A model generated the notes under the pieces. It saw only the letters and a program-made list of their open reading frames with translations, made no database searches and was not told where the DNA came from. The position numbers were made by a program, and so were the translations under genes. DNA of 64,000 bases, taken from the NCBI GenBank assembly GCA_035295125.1, contig DATGJP010000068.1:62001-126000 (forward strand). The letters run 5' to 3'. The stretch's first letter is position 1; each line of letters begins with the position of its first letter. Below are positions 32,867 to 41,485 of the stretch, piece by piece. Source of the DNA: JAICMB01 sp035295125 (GTDB taxonomy: Bacteria > Acidobacteriota > Terriglobia > Bryobacterales > Bryobacteraceae).

Positions 32867-33319
32867 CTACCCAACAATCCCTTCGTTCTCCAGCGACTTG
32901 GTCACGAAGCCCGTTGGCAAAGAGGGTTCCAGCGCTCTCCGTAGCACAGGTCCTAGCGCAAAGTACTCATCCAGGCTGAAGGGCTTTCGAAAGAAAGAGG
33001 CACCCAGTTGCACGGCTTTGGTCGAGTCATGAGGTGAATCTGAAGAACTGAAGACAATAACTGGAATCGTCTTATACTTCTCGCCGTTACGAATACTATT
33101 GAGCAGGACGAAGCCATCGACCTTCGGAAGATTCAAGTCTAAGAGGAATAGGTTAGGCCGAGGCATATCGGCGTCTTCCTCAATATTGTTTATGAACGCG
33201 AGCGCCGATTCTCCTTCAGTGAAGATCAGCAGTTTCGCCTGCAACTTCTCGCCGTGGATCACCTCCCGGACCAAAACAACGTCCGCCGGATTGTCTTCAA
33301 CCAGCACGATGTGCCACAT
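32867..33319 (-). CDS. single-domain response regulator (Rcp1-like receiver)
   Basis: A 150-residue CheY-like receiver without an output domain. The acidic pocket is VEDNPAD near residue 8, the phospho-acceptor Asp is in LFLLDLNLPKVDG, and the conserved Thr/Ser and Lys are in VIVFSSSDSPHD and ASFFRKPFSLDEY. The insertion before the phospho-Asp (TEGESALAFINNIEEDADMP) and the NLPK motif are typical of Rcp1-type partners of phytochrome or hybrid kinases. No kinase lies in the window, so it is an orphan. The C-terminal ~20 residues after helix 5 are extra. Confidence 0.9.
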   Translation of the reverse strand: MWHIVLVEDNPADVVLVREVIHGEKLQAKLLIFTEGESALAFINNIEEDADMPRPNLFLLDLNLPKVDGFVLLNSIRNGEKYKTIPVIVFSSSDSPHDSTKAVQLGASFFRKPFSLDEYFALGPVLRRALEPSLPTGFVTKSLENEGIVG

Positions 33320-33443
33320 GGCGGTCGACAGGAGCTTATAGTTTACCCTCGAAGCTCTCGCATTAATTCTGTCTCTTCAGGCAATCGGTGTAAATGGCCA
33401 GATGGTACTGGGTTCGCCACATAGTATGCCTGCCGCTCTCTTG

Positions 33444-33461
33444 ATCCCGGAATTCCGGGAT
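33444..33461. promoter_or_regulatory. perfect 18-bp palindrome upstream of the TIGR03435 gene
   Basis: ATCCCGGAATTCCGGGAT is identical to its own complement and lies about 145 bases before the TIGR03435 start and 124 bases before the response regulator start. With no spacer it would not form a good hairpin, so a dimeric repressor site is the better reading. No matching regulator is evident nearby. Confidence 0.45.
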
Positions 33462-33587
33462 TATCAAAGCATTTGCTATGCTGCCGGCTTGAATTGGACC
33501 ATAACCATCGCTAGAGAGATTGAGGGTTAACAAATGAGCCCTCGCCACGTCTTGTTTCACGAGGTCGGGAGTTCGCAAAAATTAACT

Positions 33588-34364
33588 ATGCTGCCGAGTC
33601 GACTATACCGAGGGTTGCTGGCTATCGCAGCCGCCGCGGGAGTTGCTCAGGTTCGAACGCCAGTTGAATTCGAGGTCGCCACAGTCAAACCGCATCGGGT
33701 CGGTGATCGCATCGTTACGATCAATGTAGGTCCCGGAGGTCGATTCGCCGCCAACGGATACACGCTCGTCCTCCTGATCCAGCGCGCTTATGGCGTGATG
33801 GGTTGGAACGTCACTGGTGGGCCGGGTTGGATCCGGGAAGATCGATTTGACGTGAACGCTACAGCAAATGTCGAGGGGCATTTAACAGAAGGCCAGTTGC
33901 AACCAATGCTCTCTAAACTCCTTGCCAACCGGTTCAAACTCATCATCCACCAGTCCTCCACCGTTATGTCAGGTTTTGCCCTGGAGGTAGACAAGAAAGG
34001 CGCAAAGGTGACGCGCGCTCCCGATGGAGAGGAACGCCAGGACACGTTCCGCATGACGGAGACGGGTTTGACCGGACAGTCGATCGCGATGCCGACTTTC
34101 GCGCGTTTCGTCGCCGGGAAGCTGGGTTTAGTGGCTGTGGATGAAACCGGCTTGTCGGGACTGTATGATTTCAATGCGCATTGGACGATCGATCCTGATC
34201 CGTCCGCGAGCGATTTACTAATCAACGATCCCCGCGAGGCAATGCGCTCCGCTGTATTCGCGGCTCTTCGAGACCAGTTGGGACTGAGGCTCACCCCAAA
34301 GAAGATTCCCGTCCCGATGCTCGTCATTGATCATGCGGAGAAGCCGCTGGCGAGCGATAACTGA
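33588..34364 (+). CDS. TIGR03435 soil-associated secreted protein
   Basis: A 258-residue protein with a signal peptide at ATG 33588 (MLPSRLYRGLLAIAAAAGVA). The family pattern is clear: FEVATVKPHRVGD, GGRFAANGYTLVLLIQRAYG, GGPGWIREDRFDVNATAN, LQPMLSKLLANRFKLIIHQ (in part), MPTFARFVAGKLGLVAVDETGLSGLYDF (in part) and LRDQLGLRLTPKKIPVPMLVIDHAEKP at the end. TIGR03435 proteins are expanded in Solibacter-like Acidobacteria; their role is unknown. An in-frame start at 33534 would add a cytosolic-looking leader and hide the signal peptide. Confidence 0.9.
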   Translation: MLPSRLYRGLLAIAAAAGVAQVRTPVEFEVATVKPHRVGDRIVTINVGPGGRFAANGYTLVLLIQRAYGVMGWNVTGGPGWIREDRFDVNATANVEGHLTEGQLQPMLSKLLANRFKLIIHQSSTVMSGFALEVDKKGAKVTRAPDGEERQDTFRMTETGLTGQSIAMPTFARFVAGKLGLVAVDETGLSGLYDFNAHWTIDPDPSASDLLINDPREAMRSAVFAALRDQLGLRLTPKKIPVPMLVIDHAEKPLASDN

Positions 34365-34433
34365 GGTCAGGAACCATCCACGTCCCGTTCGAGGAAGCCA
34401 CGGCTAGCCATCGGTCTGCCTGACAATGGGATT

Positions 34434-35423
34434 GTGGTGGCATCAGGAAATCGAAGCGACATTAACGAGGGAGACTCTACAAACCAGACGGCGGTGATTC
34501 ACTGCCTCCCGCCGGAACTCTCGACCATTAAGACCCTGGTCGTGAACGCGGTCCGATCCCCACACTCTAAGTCCGCTTATGGAAAAGCCCTCGACGATTT
34601 TCTCACCTGGTACGCGGCCGGGAATTCCGCAGACGGATTTACAAAGGCGACGGTCCAACGCTACGTCACGTTCTTGCAGGACACAGGACTCGCGCCATCG
34701 AGCATCAACCTGCGCTTGAGTGTGATTCGCAAGCTCGCGTTCGAGGCTGCCGACAACAACTTAATGGATACGTCGCTCGCGCAAGGCATCGCACGCGCAA
34801 AAGGAGTGAAGCAATCCGGTATTCGCACCGGAAACTGGCTCATGCGAGAACAAGCCGAGCATCTCATCAACGCGCCGAACATTCGCACGCGCAAGGGCCT
34901 TCGTGACCGCGCAATTCTGGCGGTGCTCATCGGTTGCGGCCTGCGGCGCTCCGAAGTGTCGGATCTCACGTTCGAGCACATTCAGCAGCGCGAGGGGCGT
35001 TGGGTTATCGTCGATCTTGTCGGCAAAGGGCGGCGCACGCGCTCCGTTCCCATGCCTTCCTGGGCGAAAGCGGCTATCGACGCCTGGTCGGCGTCCGCGG
35101 AAATCGGCGCGGGCCGCGTGTTTCGTCCGGTGAACATCCGTCACGCGCTGACCCGCGATCGCCTGCTGCCCCAGAACATCATGGAACTGGTGGCCCGATA
35201 TGGCCGCCGGATCGATGTGACGATCGGTCCGCACGACCTCCGCCGTACTTTCGCAAAACTGGCCCACCGAGGTCGCGCGCCGCTGGAGCAGATCCAGCTC
35301 AGCCTCGGACACGCGTCCATTCAAACCACCGAACGCTACCTTGGCGTGCGTCAGGATTTCGAGGATGCGCCATGCGACCACCTCGGGTTGCGCATCCGCT
35401 CCCTGGCACACAAATCGATGTGA
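34434..35423 (+). CDS. tyrosine recombinase, complete catalytic set
   Basis: A 329-residue XerC/D-like integrase. The N-terminal SAM-like core-binding domain spans ~30-115 (SKSAYGKALDDFLTWYAAG; SSINLRLSVIRKLAFEA). All catalytic residues are present: Arg171 (GCGLRRSEVSD), Lys198 (LVGKGRRTR), His267 and Arg270 (GPHDLRRTFAKLAH), His293 (LGHASIQTT) and Tyr302 (ERYLG). The start may be GTG at 34434. No transposition partners, excisionase or flanking repeats are seen, and it lies 2 kb from tRNA-Leu, so it may be a lone integron- or island-type integrase. Confidence 0.92.
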   Translation: MVASGNRSDINEGDSTNQTAVIHCLPPELSTIKTLVVNAVRSPHSKSAYGKALDDFLTWYAAGNSADGFTKATVQRYVTFLQDTGLAPSSINLRLSVIRKLAFEAADNNLMDTSLAQGIARAKGVKQSGIRTGNWLMREQAEHLINAPNIRTRKGLRDRAILAVLIGCGLRRSEVSDLTFEHIQQREGRWVIVDLVGKGRRTRSVPMPSWAKAAIDAWSASAEIGAGRVFRPVNIRHALTRDRLLPQNIMELVARYGRRIDVTIGPHDLRRTFAKLAHRGRAPLEQIQLSLGHASIQTTERYLGVRQDFEDAPCDHLGLRIRSLAHKSM

Positions 35424-35476
35424 TACGAGAACTTCATAAGCCCGTAACGTGAGTACGGTAAACAGTAAGCGGCGAT

Positions 35477-37282
35477 ATGAATCCCAGCGCTGCTCTTACC
35501 GGTTCCGTCTTCCCAGACCTGCTGAACAATACGCCGGCGCCGTTTCGCAGATTCCTGCATACGGCATTGGGCCTGAGTGAACTCGACAAGCTATACGCGC
35601 AGGCCCGCGCATGTTCGAGCGGCGAGTCACTGAGCCGCAGTACGCTCGGCCTGTTGCACGTCACTTTGAATATCGAGCCCCGCGACATTGCGCGCGTGCC
35701 GTCCAGCGGCCCCATTGTACTCGTCTCCAATCATCCATTTGGTCTACTCGACGGCCTGATCGTAGACGCGTTGTTCGCGCCTATTCGCCAGGACCTGCGG
35801 ATCATCGCAAACACGCTATTGAGTCGCATCGACGAGTTCCGCGACCGCTTCATTCCGCTCGATGTCCTGAGTGGGAAATCCGCGGTGCCATCCAACGCCC
35901 GAGCGCTCCGAACCGCCATGGGCTGGCTCCGTCAGGGAAAAGCATTGAGTATGTTTCCGGCCGGCGAGGTCTCTCATTGGAACCGGTCGGACTTCCGCGC
36001 GGCTGACCCGGTCTGGAGCAGCCTGCCGGTCCGCCTGGCGGCAATGGCAAATGCCACAGTGATCCCCGTATTTCTCGACGGCGCCAACAGCCTCGCATTC
36101 CAACTGGCGGGCTACGTTCATCCGCGCCTGCGCACGGCCCGGCTACCTCATGAACTCCTGAACAAGCGTGGATGGACCATCGATGTGCGCATCGGTACTC
36201 CGATCAAAGCCTCGTACCTGGCGGCTTTGTCGACGCCCGACGCAACCGCCTATGTACGCGGACGCACCTATCTTCTCAGTCACCGCAGCGGCAACGAGGC
36301 ACAGCCCAGGAGTTCGATCTGGATCCCGTTTCAAAGGCAACCCAAGCTGGAGGCCGTTGCCCCGGAAACGGAGGGGTTCCGCGAGGAGATCGCTGCCCTG
36401 CAGGCGGATGGACGCACCGTTCTCGATACCAACGACTACGCCCTCATTGCCGAGAGAGGCAATCAGATTCCAGCGCTATTGAAGGAAATAGGCCGCCTGC
36501 GCGAGATTACGTTTCGCGCCGTCGGAGAGGGCACCGGCAAACCTCGCGACATGGACTCGTTCGACTCCTATTACACCCACCTGATTCTGTGGGACAAGAT
36601 CAAACAACGCATCGCAGGATCGTATCGCCTCGTGTGGACCGAAGATGTCCTGCCGAAGGCTGGCCTTGGCGCCCTCTACACTTCGTCGCTCTTTCACTAC
36701 AAAGCTGCGTTTTTCGAACGCCTGGGACCAGCGGTAGAACTCGGCCGCTCTTTCATCGCGATTGATTATCAGCGGGAATTCTCGCCGCTCATGTTGTTAT
36801 GGCAGGGAATCGGACGATGTGTCGCCGCGCGCCCCAACGCCCCGATCCTTTTCGGAGCCGTGAGCATCAGCAGCGAATACTCGCGTACCTCACGCGAAAT
36901 GATGGTGGAGTTCCTGAAGCGTGAGCATTTCCGGCCCGACCTGGCGCACCTGGTGCGCCCTCGGAAACCGTTCCGGCCGAGGCTGGTGCATGAACCGGAG
37001 ATCCGCAACCTGGTGGCAATGGTCAACGACGTCGACAATCTCGCGATTCCGGTTCAGGAGCTCGAAGACGGTCAGAATATACCTATTTTGCTTCGTCAGT
37101 ATTTGAAATTAGGCGGCCGCGTTGCGGCGTTCAACGTCGACCGCCGTTTTTCGAATGTGCTCGACGGATTGATTCTGGTCGATCTCCGCCAAACGCCGCA
37201 ACGCACGCTTAACCGGTACATGGGCACCGATCAAGCTACCTCTTTTCTCAAGTCGTTTAGTGTCCGCGACCCAGGTAGATAA
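35477..37282 (+). CDS. OlsF-like bifunctional acyltransferase (probable ornithine lipid synthase)
   Basis: A 601-residue two-domain protein. The N-terminal half is a lysophospholipid-acyltransferase fold with NHPFGLLDG (His86, Asp92) and the FPxG-type box MFPAGEVSHW. The C-terminal half, from about residue 330, is a GNAT/OlsB-type N-acyltransferase with LREITFRAVGEGTG, DMDSFDSYYTHLILWD (in part), GSYRLVW and HYKAAFFERLGPAVELGRSF (in part). The two activities would make lyso-ornithine lipid and then acylate it, the OlsF arrangement. It lies 53 bases after the recombinase gene. Its last 26 bases overlap the convergent secreted-protein gene. Other amino acid head groups are possible. Confidence 0.8.
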   Translation: MNPSAALTGSVFPDLLNNTPAPFRRFLHTALGLSELDKLYAQARACSSGESLSRSTLGLLHVTLNIEPRDIARVPSSGPIVLVSNHPFGLLDGLIVDALFAPIRQDLRIIANTLLSRIDEFRDRFIPLDVLSGKSAVPSNARALRTAMGWLRQGKALSMFPAGEVSHWNRSDFRAADPVWSSLPVRLAAMANATVIPVFLDGANSLAFQLAGYVHPRLRTARLPHELLNKRGWTIDVRIGTPIKASYLAALSTPDATAYVRGRTYLLSHRSGNEAQPRSSIWIPFQRQPKLEAVAPETEGFREEIAALQADGRTVLDTNDYALIAERGNQIPALLKEIGRLREITFRAVGEGTGKPRDMDSFDSYYTHLILWDKIKQRIAGSYRLVWTEDVLPKAGLGALYTSSLFHYKAAFFERLGPAVELGRSFIAIDYQREFSPLMLLWQGIGRCVAARPNAPILFGAVSISSEYSRTSREMMVEFLKREHFRPDLAHLVRPRKPFRPRLVHEPEIRNLVAMVNDVDNLAIPVQELEDGQNIPILLRQYLKLGGRVAAFNVDRRFSNVLDGLILVDLRQTPQRTLNRYMGTDQATSFLKSFSVRDPGR

Positions 37283-38138
37283 CCGTGGTCGTGCCAGTCG
37301 TGCTGGCGCCTGCGCTATTCGTCACCACAACCTGGAACATGTATGTCCCGCCCGCACCGCTGAGTTGGACGTCTGTCATGGCGCTCGTCGGGCTCAGGAT
37401 GCTTGCCGACGGGAAGCCGGCGGAAACGCTCCACTGGTATGTGAGAGCCAGGTTATTCGGATCGGTGGACTGAGATGCATCCAGGTGAACGGTCTTCGCG
37501 ACGGTGGTTTGAGAAGCAGGTGTAATGACGACAGTCGGAGCGCTGCCACCGCCCGGCGGAGGCGGAGGCGGAGGTGGAGTAACAATCGTCGCCGTGCCAA
37601 CAGCGGCATCGGAATAGACTGTTACCAAGCCGCCTACAACTCCAACAACAGTATTGATCTTGGGCGGATTGTCTGTCGTGTAACCAAAAGAAATTGAAGC
37701 GGGCAGCCCGAGCGCGGTTCCATACAGGTTACCGGCATAGGCTGATATCGTCCCGTTGATCATCACTGAACCAATCGGCTTCGAGGTGACGTAGACCTTG
37801 TCGACCGAGATTACGGTGACTTGAATCGTGGCCGCTGTAAGGTCCTGGCTGGCCGGAGTCGGAAGGGGTGATTTGGCCGGCAGGAGAAAATCTGTAATCG
37901 TCAGGGTGTTGGCTTGCGGGTTATATATTATCCGCTCGTGAGCTTCAAGGGCACCCGACGCCAGCGCCGCGAGAATATCCGGCGGGATGTTCGGCGTCAC
38001 GAGCGTGTGGATATTCGCGAGTGAGAGGACGCGCTCAATACTGAGAGCACCCAGAGTCTGCGCCTGAGCCGGCATGGACAAAAGCGCTACGACCAAAGCC
38101 AGGAAAAGCACAACAGCTAGTTTTTGAACCTTTTTCAT
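37257..38138 (-). CDS. secreted protein with unknown N-domain, proline linker and PKD-like domain (paralogue A)
   Basis: A 293-residue exported protein. The signal peptide starts MKKVQKLAVVLFLALVVAL and ends near AQA; AAGGAG lies 5 bases before the ATG. Residues ~30-180 form a domain with SIERVLSLANI, TPNIPPDILAALASGALEAHERIIYNPQANTLTITDF (in part), and FGYTTDNPPKINTVVGVV. Then comes a run of prolines and a PKD/REJ-like Ig domain (DASQSTDPNNLALTYQWSVS). The neighbouring gene at 38381 encodes a paralogue with the same N-domain. Surface or extracellular matrix location is likely. Function unknown. The end overlaps the OlsF-like gene. Confidence 0.78.
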   Translation of the reverse strand: MKKVQKLAVVLFLALVVALLSMPAQAQTLGALSIERVLSLANIHTLVTPNIPPDILAALASGALEAHERIIYNPQANTLTITDFLLPAKSPLPTPASQDLTAATIQVTVISVDKVYVTSKPIGSVMINGTISAYAGNLYGTALGLPASISFGYTTDNPPKINTVVGVVGGLVTVYSDAAVGTATIVTPPPPPPPPGGGSAPTVVITPASQTTVAKTVHLDASQSTDPNNLALTYQWSVSAGFPSASILSPTSAMTDVQLSGAGGTYMFQVVVTNSAGASTTGTTTVIYLGRGH

Positions 38139-38288
38139 CTTATCTCCTTGTCATCAATCTCTTTGTTTTAGATGATGCCGGCTCTTACAGCACTGTACTG
38201 CAACAAGATCTTAGGAAAGCACTAGAGATACTAACACTTTCAAGGTCGGGGCTAGGATCGGGCAGACGAGGAAACTACTTAGGAGAGA

Positions 38289-38316
38289 ACGGGTAGCGGA
38301 CTGAGCCGCTACCCGT
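38289..38316 (-). terminator. strong hairpin after paralogue B
   Basis: ACGGGTAGCGG (38289-38299) and CCGCTACCCGT (38306-38316) form a perfect 11-bp stem with a 6-base loop, 65 bases past the stop of the minus-strand gene at 38381. The minus strand then reads TCTCTCC, a weak pyrimidine tail. A second perfect 8-bp hairpin, GCGCCGCG/CGCGGCGC, lies at 38345-38369. Together they probably stop transcription from paralogue B or stabilise its 3' end before paralogue A. Confidence 0.6.
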
Positions 38317-38380
38317 GATAACTCAATAACAGCTTCAAACTTAGTGCGCCGCGCGGAGCCAACGCGGCGCTGGTGGCCTG

Positions 38381-39340
38381 CTAATGCGTGCCGCCCTCGT
38401 AGTCGATGTAGACGCTTGTGGAGCCAGTCCCTCCCTTCGCGTCAGTTATTGTCAGTATGATTTGATACACGCCTCTGCCACCCGTGAATTGAATGTTCGG
38501 CGAGGCTGAGTTCGTACCCGGCAGGAAGTCAGCAGACTTCGCCGTTGTCGTGCCAGGCACCACGGCCGACCACATATAAGTCAGCGCCGTGCCGCTTGGG
38601 TTCGATGAGCCTGAGGAATCTAACTGCAGTCCGTTCTGGAAGATCTGAGTGGGATGCGTAGGATCGGAGGAGAGTGGTCCGAGAGGCTGTCCTCCTGTGA
38701 TTACCGGGCTTGGGCCGCCGGTTGATCCGGGAGGCGTAACCGGCGCAGCCGGGAATGTTATCGTTCCGTTCGCTGCCGCGGCGTAGTAAACAACCTGGCC
38801 CGCAATCAATGCCACAACGTTGTTAACTTTGGGTGGATTGTCGGTCGTGTAGCCGACTGACACCGCGACCGGCGCTCCCGAGGCATTTCCGAACGGGCTT
38901 CCGGCACTCACCGAGGATAGCGTCCCGACAAACATGATGCTGGGAGTCGGTTTGCACGAGCTATAGATCCTGTCAACGGTGAAAACGTAGGACAGTATCG
39001 TTGATGACGTCACATCCGTCGAAATCGGCGTGGGGTTCGGAGAGCCCGGCGCGACGAGGAACACGGTCGACGTAAGCGTGTTCGCCTGGGGATTATAAAT
39101 CAGTCTCTCGCGAATCTCCATGGCGCCCGAAGTGATCGCCTGCAGAATCGCCGGCGGAATATTGGGCGTCTGAGTGGTGAGAATATTCGCGAGCGTTAAA
39201 ACACGCTCAATCGAGAAATTCGTTATCGTTGTAGGTGCTGTGGTGCATGTGGGTGGGGGAGTGGTTGGTGTTTGGGCCCAAACCGCCCCAGACAATGCTC
39301 CCCAGGTCACCATCAACGCTATCTGTTTTCTAAGCTGCAT
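38381..39340 (-). CDS. secreted protein with unknown N-domain and PKD-like domain (paralogue B)
   Basis: A 319-residue paralogue of the gene at 37257. Signal peptide: MQLRKQIALMVTWGALSGAVWA. The shared domain is evident in SIERVLTLANI, TPNIPPAILQAITSGAMEIRERLIYNPQANTLTSTVF (in part) and VGYTTDNPPKVNNVVALIAG. The linker is Pro/Gly-rich rather than polyproline, and the C-terminal Ig-like domain reads LDSSGSSNPSGTALTYMWSA ... GVYQIILTITDAKGG. Two cysteines near the N-terminus are unique to this copy. ATG 39340 or TTG 39343 starts the gene; GGAGG lies 10 or 7 bases before. The gene is divergent from the S55 peptidase. Confidence 0.78.
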   Translation of the reverse strand: MQLRKQIALMVTWGALSGAVWAQTPTTPPPTCTTAPTTITNFSIERVLTLANILTTQTPNIPPAILQAITSGAMEIRERLIYNPQANTLTSTVFLVAPGSPNPTPISTDVTSSTILSYVFTVDRIYSSCKPTPSIMFVGTLSSVSAGSPFGNASGAPVAVSVGYTTDNPPKVNNVVALIAGQVVYYAAAANGTITFPAAPVTPPGSTGGPSPVITGGQPLGPLSSDPTHPTQIFQNGLQLDSSGSSNPSGTALTYMWSAVVPGTTTAKSADFLPGTNSASPNIQFTGGRGVYQIILTITDAKGGTGSTSVYIDYEGGTH

Positions 39341-39508
39341 CAATCAATTTCCTCCAAGAAGTTCATGAACGGACGCGGAGTCGGGTTCAGACCGTTAGAT
39401 GCGGTGATTACCGAACTATTTCAACTCGGGAACCTGCTGGGTCCGATTCTGAAGGATAATGAAAGAAAGTACATTGCGGTGCCGTCAAGCCCGATGAAGG
39501 AAGGTCGC

Positions 39509-41371
39509 ATGCTCAAACTAGCGGCGCTAGTTTCCGTTGTCTCTGTTTTCGCGTTGTCCGCGCAACCCCCTGCCCCGGTTCGCCCCAAGATTGGTAAACC
39601 CGAGATCTTCAAGGAGTCCGATCTCCGGCCCGGGATGAAAGGCTACGCCTGGACCGTGCTGGCTGGAATGGAGCCCGAGCCCATCCCGGTCGAAATCGTG
39701 GGCATCCTGAAAAACCAGTGGGGTCCGAAACAGGACATTATTATTGGCAAGATGGGGGGCAAGGCCATCCGGACGAACGTCGCCGGCGGCATGAGCGGCA
39801 GCCCGGTTTATATCGATGGAAAACTGGTTGGAGCGGTAGCGCTCCGGTTGAGCGTCTTTTCCCCGGATGCCATTTGCGGCATCACCCCAATCGAGCTGAT
39901 GCTCGAGGTAAACGATTTCGACAAGAGCCGGCCCACGGACGCGCGCACTCCCGACCGCGCGCCAACCTCGGCAGCCGCTGCCGCGATTAATCTCCCCGGT
40001 GAAATGCTTTCTCATGTTGTTTCGGCTGGGGCTTCCCCTAGTCTGCCGGGCATGACCCAGACCATGGTGCCCATTGAGACGCCGCTCACTTTCTCCGGCT
40101 TCAACGAAGGTGTTCTCCGCGAATTCTCGCCGTTTTTCAACCAGATGGGAATGACAGTCGCCGCCGGTGGCGCTTCCAGCACGCTGCGCGATTCCAAACC
40201 CGTGGCGGGTTGGCAAAAGTCGTTACAGCCAGGTGACGCCGTGACCGGCGTCCTCGTCTCCGGCGATATGAGCGTCAGCGGCATGTGCACCGTCACCTTC
40301 AACGACGGCAAGGACATGCTGGCGTGCGGCCATTCGTTCTTCAACCTGGGCCCCGTCGACATGCCAATGGCGAAGAGTGAGGTGCTGATGACGCTCGCCT
40401 CCTCGTTCCAGCCCAACAAGTTTGGCAATGCCACCGAGATCGTCGGCGCACTACACCAGGACCGCCATAGCGCCATTATGGGAGTCATGGGCGCTCAAGC
40501 CGACATGGTGCCGGTTGAGTTGAAGGTCCGCTCTTTCGATGAGTCGAATACGGTCAGGAGTGAGAAGAACTTCCACTTCAGCGTGTTCGTGCAGCAGAAA
40601 TGGACTCCGTACCTCATGATGCTGACGCTGTTCAACTCGGTTTCCGGATTGAACGATTTCGCGGACGAGGCGACCTACCGTCTCAGCGGAAACGTCGAGC
40701 TCGATGGCCAGCAGAAACTCACTCTGTCCACGATGCTTGCGCCGGGTGAAATGGCCGTCCCGGCTCCCATGGTGCTGGCGGGCTGGTGGGGCGACAAGTT
40801 CAACCGCCTGTTCCTGAATTCCGTGACCAACCCCAAGCTGCGAAGCGTGGAAGCGACCGTCGATTTGCTCCCGGACCGCCGCGCCGCCACGATCGAAAAC
40901 GCCTGGGTTGCTAACAGTGAGGTCGAGGCCGGCGCCACGCTGCCGGTGAAGGTTTTCCTCCGTCCCTACCGCGGAGAGCGCATTCAGCGCGAATTTGACC
41001 TTAAGATTCCCGCGGGTCTGGCAAAAGGCGAGCACCGCATTATGGTGAGCGATGCCGAGACGCTGAATCGGATGCAAAGCGGGGCCATGGTGGCCGACCG
41101 CTTCATGGATATTCCGCAGACAGTGTCGCTCATTAACCAGGAGCGCACCAACAACCGGGCGTATGTCTCCCTTCTGGAGCCGCGCCCGACTGTTTATTAC
41201 GAGGACAAGTCCCTTCCCAGTCTCCCCGCATCCGTGATGAACGTGATGCAGACGGGACGCACCGCGAGCCGGCATTTCGCCAGTTCACCGGAGAGCGCCA
41301 TCGAACAAGGCAGCATGCCCTTCGACCTGGTAGTGAACGGGAGCTACACCCTCAAAATCACAGTGAAGTAA
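39509..41371 (+). CDS. SpoIVB-type S55 peptidase domain protein
   Basis: A 620-residue exported protein. The start at ATG 39509 follows AAGGAAGG and gives a signal peptide (MLKLAALVSVVSVFALSA). Residues ~20-330 resemble the S55 domain: LRPGMKGYAWTVLAGMEPEPIPVEIVG (in part), the nucleophile-like motif AGGMSGSPVYIDGKLVGAVA, and later the CTVTFNDGKDMLACGHSFFNLGP stretch with a conserved His. In spores this serine peptidase processes signalling proteins; here, in a non-sporulator, the substrate is unknown. The C-terminal half has several beta-sandwich-like segments. A beta-propeller protein follows after 9-114 bases, depending on its start. Confidence 0.85.
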   Translation: MLKLAALVSVVSVFALSAQPPAPVRPKIGKPEIFKESDLRPGMKGYAWTVLAGMEPEPIPVEIVGILKNQWGPKQDIIIGKMGGKAIRTNVAGGMSGSPVYIDGKLVGAVALRLSVFSPDAICGITPIELMLEVNDFDKSRPTDARTPDRAPTSAAAAAINLPGEMLSHVVSAGASPSLPGMTQTMVPIETPLTFSGFNEGVLREFSPFFNQMGMTVAAGGASSTLRDSKPVAGWQKSLQPGDAVTGVLVSGDMSVSGMCTVTFNDGKDMLACGHSFFNLGPVDMPMAKSEVLMTLASSFQPNKFGNATEIVGALHQDRHSAIMGVMGAQADMVPVELKVRSFDESNTVRSEKNFHFSVFVQQKWTPYLMMLTLFNSVSGLNDFADEATYRLSGNVELDGQQKLTLSTMLAPGEMAVPAPMVLAGWWGDKFNRLFLNSVTNPKLRSVEATVDLLPDRRAATIENAWVANSEVEAGATLPVKVFLRPYRGERIQREFDLKIPAGLAKGEHRIMVSDAETLNRMQSGAMVADRFMDIPQTVSLINQERTNNRAYVSLLEPRPTVYYEDKSLPSLPASVMNVMQTGRTASRHFASSPESAIEQGSMPFDLVVNGSYTLKITVK

Positions 41372-41485
41372 GTCAGAAAAATGAACATTAGAGAGCGCAA
41401 AGGCCGCGAACCTGCGGCGCCACACAGGATAAGTGCTTGCGATAAGGCAGAGCGGGTCGCGGTCCGTTTTGCGCGTTTCAACAAG

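Noticed and set aside
32335..35423. Prophage or integrative element with structural genes
   Set aside because: Only recombinase sequences are present; there are no phage structural, replication, relaxase or type IV secretion genes.
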